29,700 nt of DNA from Methylophaga sp. GTDB lineage: Bacteria; Pseudomonadota; Gammaproteobacteria; Nitrosococcales; Methylophagaceae. Positions 1 through 8,417 of the stretch are shown here, piece by piece. The stretch is taken from the NCBI GenBank assembly GCA_014762585.1, contig JABURN010000036.1, positions 1 through 29,700 of the forward strand, in the 5' to 3' direction. Position numbers and translations under genes: made by a program. Position 1 is the stretch's first letter. Each line of letters begins with the position of its first letter. The notes under the pieces are model-generated. The model saw nothing but the letters and a program-made list of their open reading frames with translations. It was not told the origin of the DNA and ran no database searches.

Positions 1-786
1 CTGAACCGGTAGCAGGGTTGCCGGAACAATCGAATATAAAGTGATAAACAGATAACGAAGCAGGCTGAAGTCGATGCCAAGCGGTAACAGGTTGAGCAGA
101 AAGACCGTCAAGTCCGACACAGCCACCACCAGCATGGCAAAGCTCAGGGCGGCAGCCAGAGACAAACCGCCAACCTGGTTTTCACCCTGTTCCAGACTTT
201 GTTCCTGGTCTGAAAAATAATCCCGCTGAACGTAACGCTGCATGATGAAGCGTGAGGCAGGCATCAGGATAATCACGACCAGAAACAGAATACCGAGCAG
301 ATTATCGACGGCCGTGGCAGCGGCAATGATGCTGCTGTTATCAAAACCGGTGGATTGCATCACGGCAGCAAAATTAGCCGAGCCGCCGGTATAGGTGGCG
401 GTGAACATACCTGCCAGTATCGATTCAAACTCGCCCAGATCGAGCAGGCTTGCACCGGCCAGGACCCCCATCACCGTGCCAAAACAGGCGAGAATAAACC
501 CGATACCGACCCGGCCACTCTCAGCCAGAATTCGACGCACATCGGCATGAATCAGAAACAATGGCAGCAGCATCGGCACAAAATAACTGAACACCACATC
601 ATAGGCGGCCGATGATTGGGGCATGATGCGAAGATTAGACAGCAGGATAGAGAGCAGAATGGCCCAGATGGCGCCGGTCAGGGTTCTCCCCCAGGGTTTA
701 CTCTCGGCCCAGAAGCCAAACCAGGCGATGGCAAACAGGGCGGCGAAGACCGCCAGTGTCTGGTCGGCTGGGATAAGCGAATTCAT
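1..786 (-). CDS. DUF819 family inner-membrane permease, C-terminus cut by window edge
   Basis: The frame opens at an ATG at 786 (RBS-like AGGATACAGG just upstream) and runs without a stop to base 1, giving 262 residues. DUF819 (YjcL-like) proteins are usually near 380-400 residues, so roughly a third lies outside the window. The protein is strongly hydrophobic with about seven visible membrane segments. The stretch TATYTGGSANFAAV at about residues 130-143, followed by an AAATAVDN segment, resembles the conserved core of the family. A hydrophilic Glu/Gln-rich loop (QEQSLEQGEN) lies near residue 195. The family is uncharacterised but widely assumed to transport a solute; no substrate can be inferred here. 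It is divergent from the next gene, with an 82 bp gap. Family assignment is from recognition of sequence pattern; transport is inference. Confidence 0.8.
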   Translation of the reverse strand, partial: MNSLIPADQTLAVFAALFAIAWFGFWAESKPWGRTLTGAIWAILLSILLSNLRIMPQSSAAYDVVFSYFVPMLLPLFLIHADVRRILAESGRVGIGFILACFGTVMGVLAGASLLDLGEFESILAGMFTATYTGGSANFAAVMQSTGFDNSSIIAAATAVDNLLGILFLVVIILMPASRFIMQRYVQRDYFSDQEQSLEQGENQVGGLSLAAALSFAMLVVAVSDLTVFLLNLLPLGIDFSLLRYLFITLYSIVPATLLPVQ

Positions 787-868
787 ACCTGTATCCTGTT
801 TCAATCTGTCAGCGTCACTCAAAGGCAGCATACCCCGATTATGATGGCAATCAAAAACGAGGCTAGAT

Positions 869-1864
869 ATGTACAGCGACGACGATCTGGAACAAGCGGT
901 AGACAAAGAGATTTTCAGCCGTGCAGCGGTGACCCGTTTCCGTGAATTTATTGCCGAGCGGGATAATACCCGGGCCGTTGATGAAGAAGATTTTCGCCTG
1001 ATTACCAGCTTTAACGATATCTTCGTGGTGATTGCCTGCCTGTTGTTATTGCTCTCAGCGGGCTGGGTGATTCAGGGCACAAGTGCGGCATTATCAGCCG
1101 CCGTTGTTGCTGCATTATCCTGGGGGCTGGCTGAGTTTTTTGTTCTCAAACGCAAAATGGCTTTGCCGGCAATTGTGCTACTGGTGACTTATGTCGGCAA
1201 TGTCTTTTCTGCCATCGTGCTTATCTTCGGCTTTCCGGATGAAAAAGCCTTTATGCTGGCCGGTCTCGTCGCTACTGTCGCTGCCTGGCTGCACTGGACC
1301 CGATTTCATGTGCCCATCACGGTGGCTGCCGGTGCCGCCACCGCGGTCGCGTTTGTACTGGCCGCGCTGGTTTATATGATGCCGTCCCTGCGTGAGTATC
1401 TGAACAGTCTGATGTTTGTTGGCGGTATAGCCATATTCCTGCTCGCCATGCGTTGGGATACGAAAGATTTGAAACGCATCACCGGCCGCTCGGATGTCGC
1501 TTTCTGGTTGCATCTGACGGCAGCGCCCTTGATTGTGCATCCGGTATTCAGCAATCTCGGGATTTTCGAGGGTACCCAGACCACACTGGATCTGACCATC
1601 GTCTTGCTGTTGTATCTGGTGCTGACGGTGATTTCATTGGTTATCGACCGGCGCGCCTTCATGGTCTCGTCATTGATTTATGTGCTGGCGGCACTCACCG
1701 AACTGCTTGATACCTATGGCCTTGCCGGTGACAGCTTTGCTTATGTCGGTGTGGTGATTGGTTTCTCTTTACTGCTGCTTTCGGGGTTCTGGCACAAGGC
1801 GCGTCGCCTGTTGGTTCAGAGCCTGCCCGTTGCCTGGCAGGGGCGGCTGCCGGAAGTTGCTTAG
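869..1864 (+). CDS. Multi-pass inner-membrane protein of unknown function
   Basis: 331 residues from an ATG preceded by GAGG six bases upstream. The first 50 residues are charged and soluble (start MYSDDDLEQAVDKE, a short acidic cap seen in related hypothetical proteins). After that comes a series of about nine or ten hydrophobic segments, ending with a short basic tail (HKARRLLVQ). I see no catalytic motif, no nucleotide-binding loop and no known transporter signature. The layout of a soluble N-terminal cap and then many helices recalls DUF2157-like membrane proteins, but I do not assert membership. It stands alone: divergent from the DUF819 gene and separated by 54 bases from the next gene on the same strand, which has its own strong RBS. 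Coding is clear; function is unknown. Confidence 0.75.
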   Translation: MYSDDDLEQAVDKEIFSRAAVTRFREFIAERDNTRAVDEEDFRLITSFNDIFVVIACLLLLLSAGWVIQGTSAALSAAVVAALSWGLAEFFVLKRKMALPAIVLLVTYVGNVFSAIVLIFGFPDEKAFMLAGLVATVAAWLHWTRFHVPITVAAGAATAVAFVLAALVYMMPSLREYLNSLMFVGGIAIFLLAMRWDTKDLKRITGRSDVAFWLHLTAAPLIVHPVFSNLGIFEGTQTTLDLTIVLLLYLVLTVISLVIDRRAFMVSSLIYVLAALTELLDTYGLAGDSFAYVGVVIGFSLLLLSGFWHKARRLLVQSLPVAWQGRLPEVA

Positions 1865-1918
1865 CACGGTTCAAAATCAGCTAAACTGAGATCATGCTCC
1901 AATTTTGGGAGGGGTTTG

Positions 1919-2551
1919 ATGAGACAAATCCTGTCCGATCTCTGGGAAACCGCTGTTGAGAGCCCGTTCCCCGGCCTCAACACGCATGCCTATCTTTGGA
2001 CGCGGGATAATGGCAATGTGCTGTTTTATAACACCAGTCAGCAGGCGGATATCCAGCAGATGGCCGATTTGGGCGGGGTCGCATATCAGCTTCCCAGTCA
2101 TCGTGACGAGGTGGGCCTATCCATCATTCAAATCCGTGACGCTTACTCAGCCCTGCTCGGCGGACATCAGGCAGAATTGGAAGCCTTTTCCGAGGTGGTT
2201 CAGCCGGATATCATTTTTGAACAGCGGCAATGGCTGTTTGATGATCTGGAAGTGATTCCCACTCCCGGACATACGCCGGGCAGTTGTTGTTTTCTGGCAA
2301 AAACAGATGAAGGCCGCACCGTGCTTTTCACCGGTGACACTTTGTACTGGAGTGATACCGGGCTGAGGCCGGGGTTACTGCCTTTCAGTGATAGGGAGCA
2401 ATTGATTCAGAGTCTGAATTTGCTGGAGACGGTGTCTCCGGACGTGGTTTGTTCAAGTGCTTTTTCGGGTCAATCCGGTTACAGGGAAATCAAAGGCGAC
2501 TGGATAGAACAGCTTTCAGTCGCGAAATGGTTGCTTGAACAGCAAAGTTAG
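1919..2551 (+). CDS. Metallo-beta-lactamase-fold protein with degenerate metal site
   Basis: 210 residues. I chose ATG 1919 rather than the in-frame TTG at 1916 because the GGAGGGG at about 1908-1914 is well placed for it. Recognisable MBL-fold marks are PGHTPGSCCF (H118) and LFTGDTLY (D140), the usual third metal histidine and the bridging aspartate. The normal HxHxDH motif is replaced by PSHRDE at residues 59-64, keeping only one His and the Asp, and the usual C-terminal His is not evident (CSSAFSG near the end). HRDD/HRDE-type MBL proteins are known as a divergent branch of the superfamily, so this is unlikely to be a decayed gene. It may be a hydrolase with an altered metal site; the substrate is unknown. 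It is convergent with the His-rich gene on the other strand. Confidence 0.8.
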   Translation: MRQILSDLWETAVESPFPGLNTHAYLWTRDNGNVLFYNTSQQADIQQMADLGGVAYQLPSHRDEVGLSIIQIRDAYSALLGGHQAELEAFSEVVQPDIIFEQRQWLFDDLEVIPTPGHTPGSCCFLAKTDEGRTVLFTGDTLYWSDTGLRPGLLPFSDREQLIQSLNLLETVSPDVVCSSAFSGQSGYREIKGDWIEQLSVAKWLLEQQS

Positions 2552-2573
2552 GATGACATCCCTGTCACCCTGC

Positions 2574-2939
2574 CTACCGGTAATAACGATGATGTCGGTA
2601 GTCTCTGTCATAGCGGTCATGATGCCGGTATGAGTGGCGATCATGATGGCGGTAGTGATGTTTGGCATGGCCGCGATAATGTCTGTCGTGATGTTTCCAG
2701 TGTTTCTTATGATGCTTCCAATGCTTGTGGCCATTGTAGTGATGGCGGTGACGGTCATAGTCACGGTAGTGAATCACATAGCTATCAGGGTAATAGCTGT
2801 TGTAATAACCCGGATAGCCCAGGTTAAAGCCTATACCAATGCTGAGATCACCGGCTTTGGCCGGGTTGGCAGCAAAGGCTAGCATCAGACCTGATATCAG
2901 GCTGACGGCCAGGATTTTTGATTTGTTGAGATGTCGCAT
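2574..2939 (-). CDS. Small exported histidine-rich protein
   Basis: 121 residues, with GAGG upstream of the ATG at 2939. Residues 1-29 form a classical signal peptide (basic start, hydrophobic core, AKA cleavage site before GD). After a short Gly/Tyr-rich segment (about 30-56), the last 65 residues contain 22 histidines mixed with Arg, Tyr, Asp and Lys, in loose repeats such as HHDRH and KHWKHH. No enzyme domain is visible. Periplasmic His-rich proteins often bind nickel, zinc, copper or cobalt, so metal binding or buffering is a reasonable inference. The composition alone does not prove this, and a role as a basic, surface-associated or stress protein is also possible. The overlapping frames on the other strand are low-complexity shadows. 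Confidence 0.72.
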   Translation of the reverse strand: MRHLNKSKILAVSLISGLMLAFAANPAKAGDLSIGIGFNLGYPGYYNSYYPDSYVIHYRDYDRHRHHYNGHKHWKHHKKHWKHHDRHYRGHAKHHYRHHDRHSYRHHDRYDRDYRHHRYYR

Positions 2940-3133
2940 CGCGTTTACCTCGCTCTACACAAAAGCTCACGATTAATACAATAATCGCCTGTTCAGAAAG
3001 TTTGTGTTAAGCAATGTAAAAGTTTGTAAAACCTGAAAAAAGTGTCGATCAGCGCACAGGAAATAGGGCAATTCAAATGGCGATGAACATGCTAGAGTGA
3101 GCCTTGCAATTGTGGATTTGAGTGGAAACAGAG

Positions 3134-3706
3134 ATGGAGACTTTGATTCAATTCGAACTGCCCAGATGGTTGCAGCGTTATCAGCAGTCTTATCAGGCAA
3201 GCGCAGACCTTGAGGCGCAGATGGACTTTTTAATTGATGTGTCCCGCCTCAACATTCAATATGACAGTGGAGGCCCTTTTGCCGCCGCCGTATTCGAAAT
3301 CGATACCGGCAAGCTGGTGGCTTTGGGTGTGAACCTGGTGACCTCAAAAAATCTGTCTATGCTGCATGCTGAAATGGTGGCGTTGTCGATGGCCCAGCAG
3401 ACCCGGGGCAGTTATGATCTGGGCGCTGAAAAACCCGATTTATCACTGGTAACGACCTGTGAGCCCTGTGCCATGTGCTTCGGCGCCATACCGTGGTCCG
3501 GTGTACGCCAAGTCGTTTCAGGTGCCACCGATGCCGATGCCAGAGCTATCGGTTTTGATGAGGGCCCCAAGCCCGATGACTGGCAGAAAGCGCTGGAAGA
3601 CAGACAGATAAAAGTTATCAGTGGTGTTCACCGTGATAAAGCCGCGGCCGTGCTGCGGGCTTATATGAATCAGGGCGGCATGCTCTATAACTCAAGACAG
3701 GGATAG
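3134..3706 (+). CDS. Nucleoside/guanine deaminase-like zinc enzyme (CMP/dCMP deaminase superfamily)
   Basis: 190 residues from ATG 3134. An in-frame GTG at 3122 would add four residues, but GGAAACAG before the ATG makes 3134 preferable. The cytidine-deaminase fold is marked by HAE at 78-80 (zinc ligand plus catalytic glutamate) and CEPCAMC at 109-115, whose two cysteines (112, 115) complete the zinc site. The later IGFDEGPK segment resembles guanine-deaminase-like members more than TadA. It also has a longer N-terminal helix-rich part than TadA. The likely reaction is hydrolytic deamination of a purine base or nucleoside in the cytosol; the exact substrate is not settled. Its stop lies five bases before the start of the VOC gene, so the two probably form an operon. 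Confidence 0.85.
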   Translation: METLIQFELPRWLQRYQQSYQASADLEAQMDFLIDVSRLNIQYDSGGPFAAAVFEIDTGKLVALGVNLVTSKNLSMLHAEMVALSMAQQTRGSYDLGAEKPDLSLVTTCEPCAMCFGAIPWSGVRQVVSGATDADARAIGFDEGPKPDDWQKALEDRQIKVISGVHRDKAAAVLRAYMNQGGMLYNSRQG

Positions 3707-3711
3707 CTCAG

Positions 3712-4116
3712 ATGAAAGCGAAAATCAGCATGATTACGCTCGGGGTTGATGATCTGAGCGCCGCTACCGCTTTTTATCGTGACGGACTGGAGCTGCCTCA
3801 GTTTAATTTTGCCAGCGAAGGGGTGAGTTTTTTTGAACTGGCGGGCACCTGGCTGGGCTTGTATCCGAAAAATGCATTGGCTGAGGATATCGGTATTCAT
3901 CCCGAGGTAATGACAGGTCCAGGCAGCTTCACACTGGCGCATAATGTCAGCAGTCCGGAGGCGGTTGATGCCCTGTTGGAGCAGGCAGTGAATGCCGGTG
4001 CCAGGTTAATCAAACCCGGACAGCCCGTTTTCTGGGGTGGTTATTCCGGTTACTTTCAGGACCCAGAAGGTTATTACTGGGAAGTCGCATTCAATCCTTT
4101 TATGGATCTCACCTGA
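3712..4116 (+). CDS. VOC (glyoxalase/bleomycin-resistance) family protein
   Basis: 134 residues, starting five bases after the deaminase stop with AGGGATAG as a likely RBS, so it is probably co-transcribed and coupled. The sequence shows the paired beta-alpha-beta-beta-beta layout of the vicinal oxygen chelate fold. It opens with an ITLGVDDLSAATAFYRDGL type segment (about residues 8-26) and closes with GYFQDPEGYYWEVAFNP (about 113-129), the usual terminal DPEGxxxE signature carrying a metal-ligand glutamate. The family includes lyases, dioxygenases and drug-binding proteins; the substrate cannot be read from sequence. A hairpin without a T-run follows at 4129-4163. Confidence 0.85.
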   Translation: MKAKISMITLGVDDLSAATAFYRDGLELPQFNFASEGVSFFELAGTWLGLYPKNALAEDIGIHPEVMTGPGSFTLAHNVSSPEAVDALLEQAVNAGARLIKPGQPVFWGGYSGYFQDPEGYYWEVAFNPFMDLT

Positions 4117-4128
4117 GCTGATACAACA

Positions 4129-4163
4129 ATGCCACTGTCCGCAGCTTGAGCGGACAGGGGCAT
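4129..4163. terminator. Strong hairpin between converging genes, possible bidirectional terminator
   Basis: ATGCC-A-CTGTCCGC (4129-4142) pairs with GCGGACAG-G-GGCAT (4150-4163) around a 7-base loop: 13 pairs with one A/G mismatch. It lies in the 56 bp gap between the VOC gene (+) and the DUF2189 gene (-). There is no clear T-run on either side, so Rho-independent termination is uncertain. Confidence 0.5.
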
Positions 4164-4172
4164 ACTGAATGA

Positions 4173-4955
4173 TCAGCCGCTATTACTGACCAAATCCCGG
4201 TAAGCGTGCCAGGTGGCGTGACCCAGTAGCGGGAAAATAACGATCATGCCAATCATGAAAGTGGCGATACCAATACCGGTAAATAATGCCAGTAAGCCGG
4301 CCCACAGCACCATGGTCAGGATATTGTTCACCACCACGCGAACACTGATAAAAGCAGCATCAAGTGCTTTGATACGACTATCGATAATCGCCGGAACGGC
4401 GACGACGGACAGGGTAAATACAATCGCGGCAAGCAGTCCGCCAACGATCATATAAAGCGCAGTTTGCAGTGGTGATGCAAAGGCAAAGAAATCTCCCCAC
4501 ATCGTTCTGTCCAGTGGCGGAGCCACCTCACCGACGGCAACCATCAGGACAAGACCGGAAATCACAAACCAGAGCAGACTGAAGCCCACCAGAAAACCGG
4601 CAAACCGGAATAATGCGGACTGATTCCGGCTAAGACCCGTTAGAGACTGATCAAAACTGACAGGCTGATTATCCTCCAGCCGGCGCGATATTTCACACAG
4701 TCCTGCAGCCATGATGGGACCAACCAGCATAAAACCGGAGACGACGGCCGCAAGCGCATAAACATGCATGCTGGTGACCAGCAGTGCAAGCCAGAACACC
4801 GAAGCGATGATCAGACCATGCGCCAGGCTGACTTTGGGGTATTTAGCGAGATCACATCCGCCTTTGATGAGCCAGCTGAATGGGCGCATAAAGGCCGTGT
4901 GCTTGATCGAAAATTGAGCAGGAATTGTATAGTGAGTATGACTTTGTACACTCAT
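4173..4955 (-). CDS. DUF2189 family inner-membrane protein
   Basis: 260 residues with GGAGGAGA as a strong RBS before the ATG at 4955. After a soluble 40-residue start there are about six hydrophobic segments. The C-terminal HATWHAYRDLV near residue 245 and the LVGPIMAAGLCEISRRLE segment near residue 77-94 are typical of DUF2189 proteins. These are common in proteobacteria and sometimes labelled as cytochrome c oxidase subunit-like without good support. I see no haem-ligand pattern that would justify an oxidase role. It is convergent with the VOC gene and divergent from the Fur-linked TonB receptor, with 251 bp between them. Function is unknown. Confidence 0.85.
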   Translation of the reverse strand: MSVQSHTHYTIPAQFSIKHTAFMRPFSWLIKGGCDLAKYPKVSLAHGLIIASVFWLALLVTSMHVYALAAVVSGFMLVGPIMAAGLCEISRRLEDNQPVSFDQSLTGLSRNQSALFRFAGFLVGFSLLWFVISGLVLMVAVGEVAPPLDRTMWGDFFAFASPLQTALYMIVGGLLAAIVFTLSVVAVPAIIDSRIKALDAAFISVRVVVNNILTMVLWAGLLALFTGIGIATFMIGMIVIFPLLGHATWHAYRDLVSNSG

Positions 4956-5130
4956 TTTCTCCTCCCTTTATCAGTGCGGAAGTGAAAGCCAGTGTTGTTA
5001 TGTTTGATTCCAGTCTAACAGCCCGCGGCTCTCAGTCCTTCAACTTATATGACAACAGCATTTGGCTAATGTTTACCGCCTGAAGACCTCAATTAATCCT
5101 TAGTTACATATCCTGCTGTAGCAACTTATC

Positions 5131-5159
5131 TTGACAATTGTTACATACATTCATAAGAT
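5131..5159 (+). promoter_or_regulatory. Sigma70-like promoter of the first TonB receptor
   Basis: TTGACA at 5131-5136, a 17-base spacer, and TAAGAT at 5154-5159. The -35 is perfect and the -10 matches four of six bases. The predicted start point, about 5166, falls at the edge of the Fur-like site, the classical layout for iron repression. Confidence 0.75.
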
Positions 5160-5166
5160 CACGAAC

Positions 5167-5185
5167 GCAAATCATTATCATTTAG
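5167..5185. promoter_or_regulatory. Fur box before the 5207 TonB receptor
   Basis: The 19-mer GCAAATCATTATCATTTAG matches the consensus GATAATGATAATCATTATC at 12 of 19 positions by hand count. It includes ATCATTATCATT, two overlapping Fur hexamers. It sits just downstream of the -10, where binding would block transcription when iron is sufficient. Confidence 0.72.
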
Positions 5186-5206
5186 TTATATAGTAAAGGT
5201 AAAGCA

Positions 5207-7330
5207 ATGACATCATCTTTCCAGCCTGGTGCTCGACTTGCACCGGCTTTTCGTCTCGCGGTGCTTCCGCTGATGCTGTTCGGTAGTCTCAATGCGCAGG
5301 CCGAAACAGACGCTGAGCAGAAATCGGTTGAACTGCCCAAAGTGGAAGTCACTTCGGGTGAAATCGACAAGAATGGTTATATCGAACTGGAAAAGCAGCC
5401 TGAGGTCGGCAAGCTCAATGTGCCGGTTCAGGACACCCCGTATTCGATTGAGATTGTTGATAAAGACTTTATAAAAGACACGGGCGCCAAAACTATTCAG
5501 GATGCGTTGCTTTACAGTTCTGGGGTTTATGCAGGTGCATTCGGGCTTGATACCCGGGGGGACTCAGCCAAAATCCGCGGTATTGATCCTTCCCAGTATG
5601 TAGACGGTCTACGTCAACTATATGGCTTCTACAACACAGTCCGTCCCAACGTTTATGCACTGGAAAGTATTGAAGTGCTGAAAGGGCCTTCATCGGTACT
5701 GTATGGCCAGGGTGAACTGGGCGGTATTGTAAATTCGGTGTCCAAATTGCCAAAAGCGGAGCAGCAGGGGGAAATCTGGGCACAGTATGGTTCTTTCCAC
5801 CGCAAGCAGCTGGCGTTTGATGTGACCGGCCCTGCGACGGAAGATGGTAAATTGCTCTACCGGGTTGTCGGCCTTGAGCGAGACAGCCAGACCCAGGTTG
5901 ATTATGTCGATGATGACGGCTTTTTTATCGCGCCCTCTTTAACCTGGAAACCGACTGACGATACCAGCTTTACGGTGCTGTTTAACCGGCAGATGAATAA
6001 AGGCCAGGTGTCTGCTCAGTTCCTGCCGCAGTCCGGTACGCTCGACCGTGGCCCGCTGGGCTATGTCGGATCAGAAACCTTTGTCGGTGAGCCGGGCTGG
6101 GATAAATATGACCGTGAAAAGACCGAAGTTACATTGATGTTTGATCACAGCTTCACTGATAACTGGTCTTTCTCCACTACAGCCCGCTACACCGAATCCA
6201 GCACTTACACCAGAGAGCATTACACTACAGCCTATGCTCAGGTGGACCCACAACCTAATGGTGATATGAACCGCGTTATCACCACAGCCGATCGTCATAC
6301 CCGGATTTTCAATCTGGATGCGCGTCTGCAGGGTGAGTTTGATCTGGGTGTGACCAATCATACTGTGGCGATTGGTGTTGATCGTCAGGATGCTGTCTGG
6401 GAGACAGAGAATTCAGGTTTTGCCGCCAGTACGCCACTGAACCTGTACAACCCGGTCTATGGCAACTTTGACCCGAGTGTGTTGAATCCGACTAATCCCA
6501 ATGACAATCAGATTAGACAGGTTGGTTTCTATGTTGCCGATCATATGGAAATCGGTCCGGTCGTCATCTCTGCGGCACTACGTCGTGACTGGGCCAAAAA
6601 CACTTTGCTGGCTGAAGTGGGTGACAATGTGACCAGTGATGAGAACGAAACAACCGGTCGTATCGGTGTCATGTACCGCTTTAAAAATGGATTCTCACCT
6701 TACGCCAGCTACGCTGAAGCGTTCACAATGAACCTGGGTACCAGTGAAGACAGCACTCTGAAGCCAACTACGGGTAAGCAGCGTGAATATGGTTTTAAGT
6801 ATCTGTCTGATGATAAGACGCTGGCTATTACCGCGGCCTATTTCGATATCCTCCAGACCAACCGTGTTCAGGCCGGTGATATACCTGATGGTGTCGAACA
6901 GACCGGGGCCACCATTGATGGCTGGGAACTGCAGGTCAACAAACGCTGGAACCAGTTTGAAACTCAGTTCAGCTATACCGATCTCAATGCCGATAATGGC
7001 GAAACCGGTGAGCGTTTACCTTATGTTTCCGAGAAAGTCGCATCCTGGTGGAATAAATACTACCTGAATAGTAACTGGCGTATCGGTGCCGGTATCCGTT
7101 ACATCGGCGACAATGTGGGTTCAGATTATGGCAATGGCGCAGGTCCAGAGGTGCCATCGGAAACTTTATACGATGCGATGATTGGTTACAGTTATAAAAA
7201 CTGGGACTTTACTGTCGATGCCAAAAACCTGACTGATGAGGAATATGTTTCGTGGTGTCGCGGGGCAGGACGCGATTGTGGCTTTGGTGAAAGACGCAAC
7301 GTCACCGCCAATGCTTACTACCACTTCTAA
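5207..7330 (+). CDS. TonB-dependent siderophore receptor, ferrichrome/hydroxamate-type (FhuA/FoxA-like)
   Basis: 707 residues, the normal length. A signal peptide ends near NAQA at residue 32. A TonB-box-like LPKVEVTSG follows at about residue 44. The plug domain spans about 70-190, with VQDTPYSIEIV, the AKIRGIDPSQYVDGL stretch and EVLKGPSSVLYGQGELGG as landmarks. The rest is a 22-strand barrel ending in aromatic YYHF, the outer-membrane sorting signal. The last loop carries two cysteines before GERRNVTA (SWCRGAGRDCGFGERR), a pattern I associate with FhuA/FoxA-like ferric-hydroxamate receptors. There is no N-terminal signalling domain, so direct iron control through the Fur box at 5167 is more likely than a FecI-type system. 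The exact siderophore is unknown. Confidence 0.9.
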   Translation: MTSSFQPGARLAPAFRLAVLPLMLFGSLNAQAETDAEQKSVELPKVEVTSGEIDKNGYIELEKQPEVGKLNVPVQDTPYSIEIVDKDFIKDTGAKTIQDALLYSSGVYAGAFGLDTRGDSAKIRGIDPSQYVDGLRQLYGFYNTVRPNVYALESIEVLKGPSSVLYGQGELGGIVNSVSKLPKAEQQGEIWAQYGSFHRKQLAFDVTGPATEDGKLLYRVVGLERDSQTQVDYVDDDGFFIAPSLTWKPTDDTSFTVLFNRQMNKGQVSAQFLPQSGTLDRGPLGYVGSETFVGEPGWDKYDREKTEVTLMFDHSFTDNWSFSTTARYTESSTYTREHYTTAYAQVDPQPNGDMNRVITTADRHTRIFNLDARLQGEFDLGVTNHTVAIGVDRQDAVWETENSGFAASTPLNLYNPVYGNFDPSVLNPTNPNDNQIRQVGFYVADHMEIGPVVISAALRRDWAKNTLLAEVGDNVTSDENETTGRIGVMYRFKNGFSPYASYAEAFTMNLGTSEDSTLKPTTGKQREYGFKYLSDDKTLAITAAYFDILQTNRVQAGDIPDGVEQTGATIDGWELQVNKRWNQFETQFSYTDLNADNGETGERLPYVSEKVASWWNKYYLNSNWRIGAGIRYIGDNVGSDYGNGAGPEVPSETLYDAMIGYSYKNWDFTVDAKNLTDEEYVSWCRGAGRDCGFGERRNVTANAYYHF

Positions 7331-7336
7331 TCTTTC

Positions 7337-7367
7337 AAAGGCCCCGTTTCCGGGGCCTTTTCTTTTC
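7337..7367 (+). terminator. Rho-independent terminator of the TonB receptor
   Basis: A perfect 10 bp stem AAAGGCCCCG (7337-7346) and CGGGGCCTTT (7351-7360) with loop TTTC, followed by TCTTTTCT. It lies seven bases after the receptor stop codon. Confidence 0.9.
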
Positions 7368-7446
7368 TGCCAATTTCATTTCGACATAGACAGGCGTTGC
7401 CTGAGCCCATAGGCTGACCAGAGTAAATTTTCATAAGGACATAACC

Positions 7447-8379
7447 ATGGCAAGTGCGGGCCTGCTGGCTTTACTCGATGATATTGCCACGCTATTGGAT
7501 GATGTGTCGCTGATGACAAAAGTGGCGGCAAAGAAAACGGCCGGCGTGCTCGGCGATGATCTGGCGCTGAATGCGCAGCAGGTCAGTGGCGTTAAACCTA
7601 ACCGCGAGTTGACAGTAGTGTGGGCGGTGGCAAAAGGATCGCTGATTAACAAATTGATCCTGGTGCCGCTGGCTTTGTTAATCAGTGCCACCATGCCGAT
7701 ACTGGTGACCGTGTTATTGATGCTGGGCGGTTTATATCTCTGCTATGAAGGTACGGAGAAACTGGCGCATAAATGGCTCCACAATAAAGCTGAGGATCAG
7801 GCCCGTCATCAGGAACTGGTAGAAGCGGTCAAAGATCCTGCCGTTGATATCAGGGCCTTTGAAAAACAAAAAATCAAAGGTGCCATCCGCACTGACTTCA
7901 TTTTGTCTGCCGAGATTATTGTGATTGCTTTAGGCGTGGCGCAGGCGGCTGATTTCAAAACCCAGGTGCTGGTGGTGTCATTGATTGCACTGGCGATGAC
8001 AGTGGGTGTTTATGGTTTAGTGGCGGGCATTGTGAAATTTGACGATGCCGGTTTGGCCCTGCTCAATAATGCCGGCAGTAATGCCTTTGAACGTTTCAAG
8101 CAGTCGCTTGGCCGGACGATCCTGTTTATTGCACCTCGTTTTATGTCACTGCTTTCTGTGTTGGGTATGCTGGCGATGTTTCTGGTCGGTGGCGGAATTC
8201 TGGTTCATGGCCTGCCGTTTCTGCATCACCTGCTGGAAACACTCTCACCAGAATCAGAACAATTATTGCGTTCGGTATTCTCATTAATATTTAATGGCAT
8301 GCTAGGCTTAGTCGCTGGCAGCTTAGTATTGGCCTTGGTCTTTTTCTTCAAACGCTTCAAAAAAGCTGTCACTGACTAA
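7447..8379 (+). CDS. yedI: DUF808 (YedI family) inner-membrane protein
   Basis: 310 residues with AAGGA upstream of the ATG. The start MASAGLLALLDDIATLLDDV and the following MTKVAAKKTAGVLGDDLALNA match the characteristic DUF808/YedI opening, a conserved cytosolic segment. About seven hydrophobic segments follow, including GGLYLCYEGTEK near residue 95-106. Length agrees with E. coli YedI (about 305). The function of the family is unknown; the conserved N-terminal block suggests a soluble partner or regulatory surface, which is speculation. The next gene begins 38 bases later on the same strand, so read-through is possible, but there is no functional link that I can see. Confidence 0.88.
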   Translation: MASAGLLALLDDIATLLDDVSLMTKVAAKKTAGVLGDDLALNAQQVSGVKPNRELTVVWAVAKGSLINKLILVPLALLISATMPILVTVLLMLGGLYLCYEGTEKLAHKWLHNKAEDQARHQELVEAVKDPAVDIRAFEKQKIKGAIRTDFILSAEIIVIALGVAQAADFKTQVLVVSLIALAMTVGVYGLVAGIVKFDDAGLALLNNAGSNAFERFKQSLGRTILFIAPRFMSLLSVLGMLAMFLVGGGILVHGLPFLHHLLETLSPESEQLLRSVFSLIFNGMLGLVAGSLVLALVFFFKRFKKAVTD

Positions 8380-8417
8380 TTCAACAAGGTAGTTGAAGCA
8401 GAGATGATGGAGCTGAC

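Noticed and set aside
355..945. Several plus-strand frames before 869
   Set aside because: They are opposite the DUF819 gene, whose minus-strand frame is open to the window edge and has the family signature; they are shadows.
2551..2570. Small hairpin TGACA-TCCC-TGTCA between the MBL-fold and His-rich genes
   Set aside because: Only five continuous pairs and no T-run; too weak to call a terminator.
2630..2882. Two plus-strand frames rich in Met, Val, Ser or His opposite the His-rich gene
   Set aside because: Low-complexity complement of the His-rich codons; no RBS, and the minus-strand frame has a proper signal peptide and RBS.
8380..8397. TTCAAC/GTTGAA inverted repeat between DUF808 and GGDEF genes
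   Set aside because: Six pairs, no T-run, and the short gap makes a chance occurrence likely.
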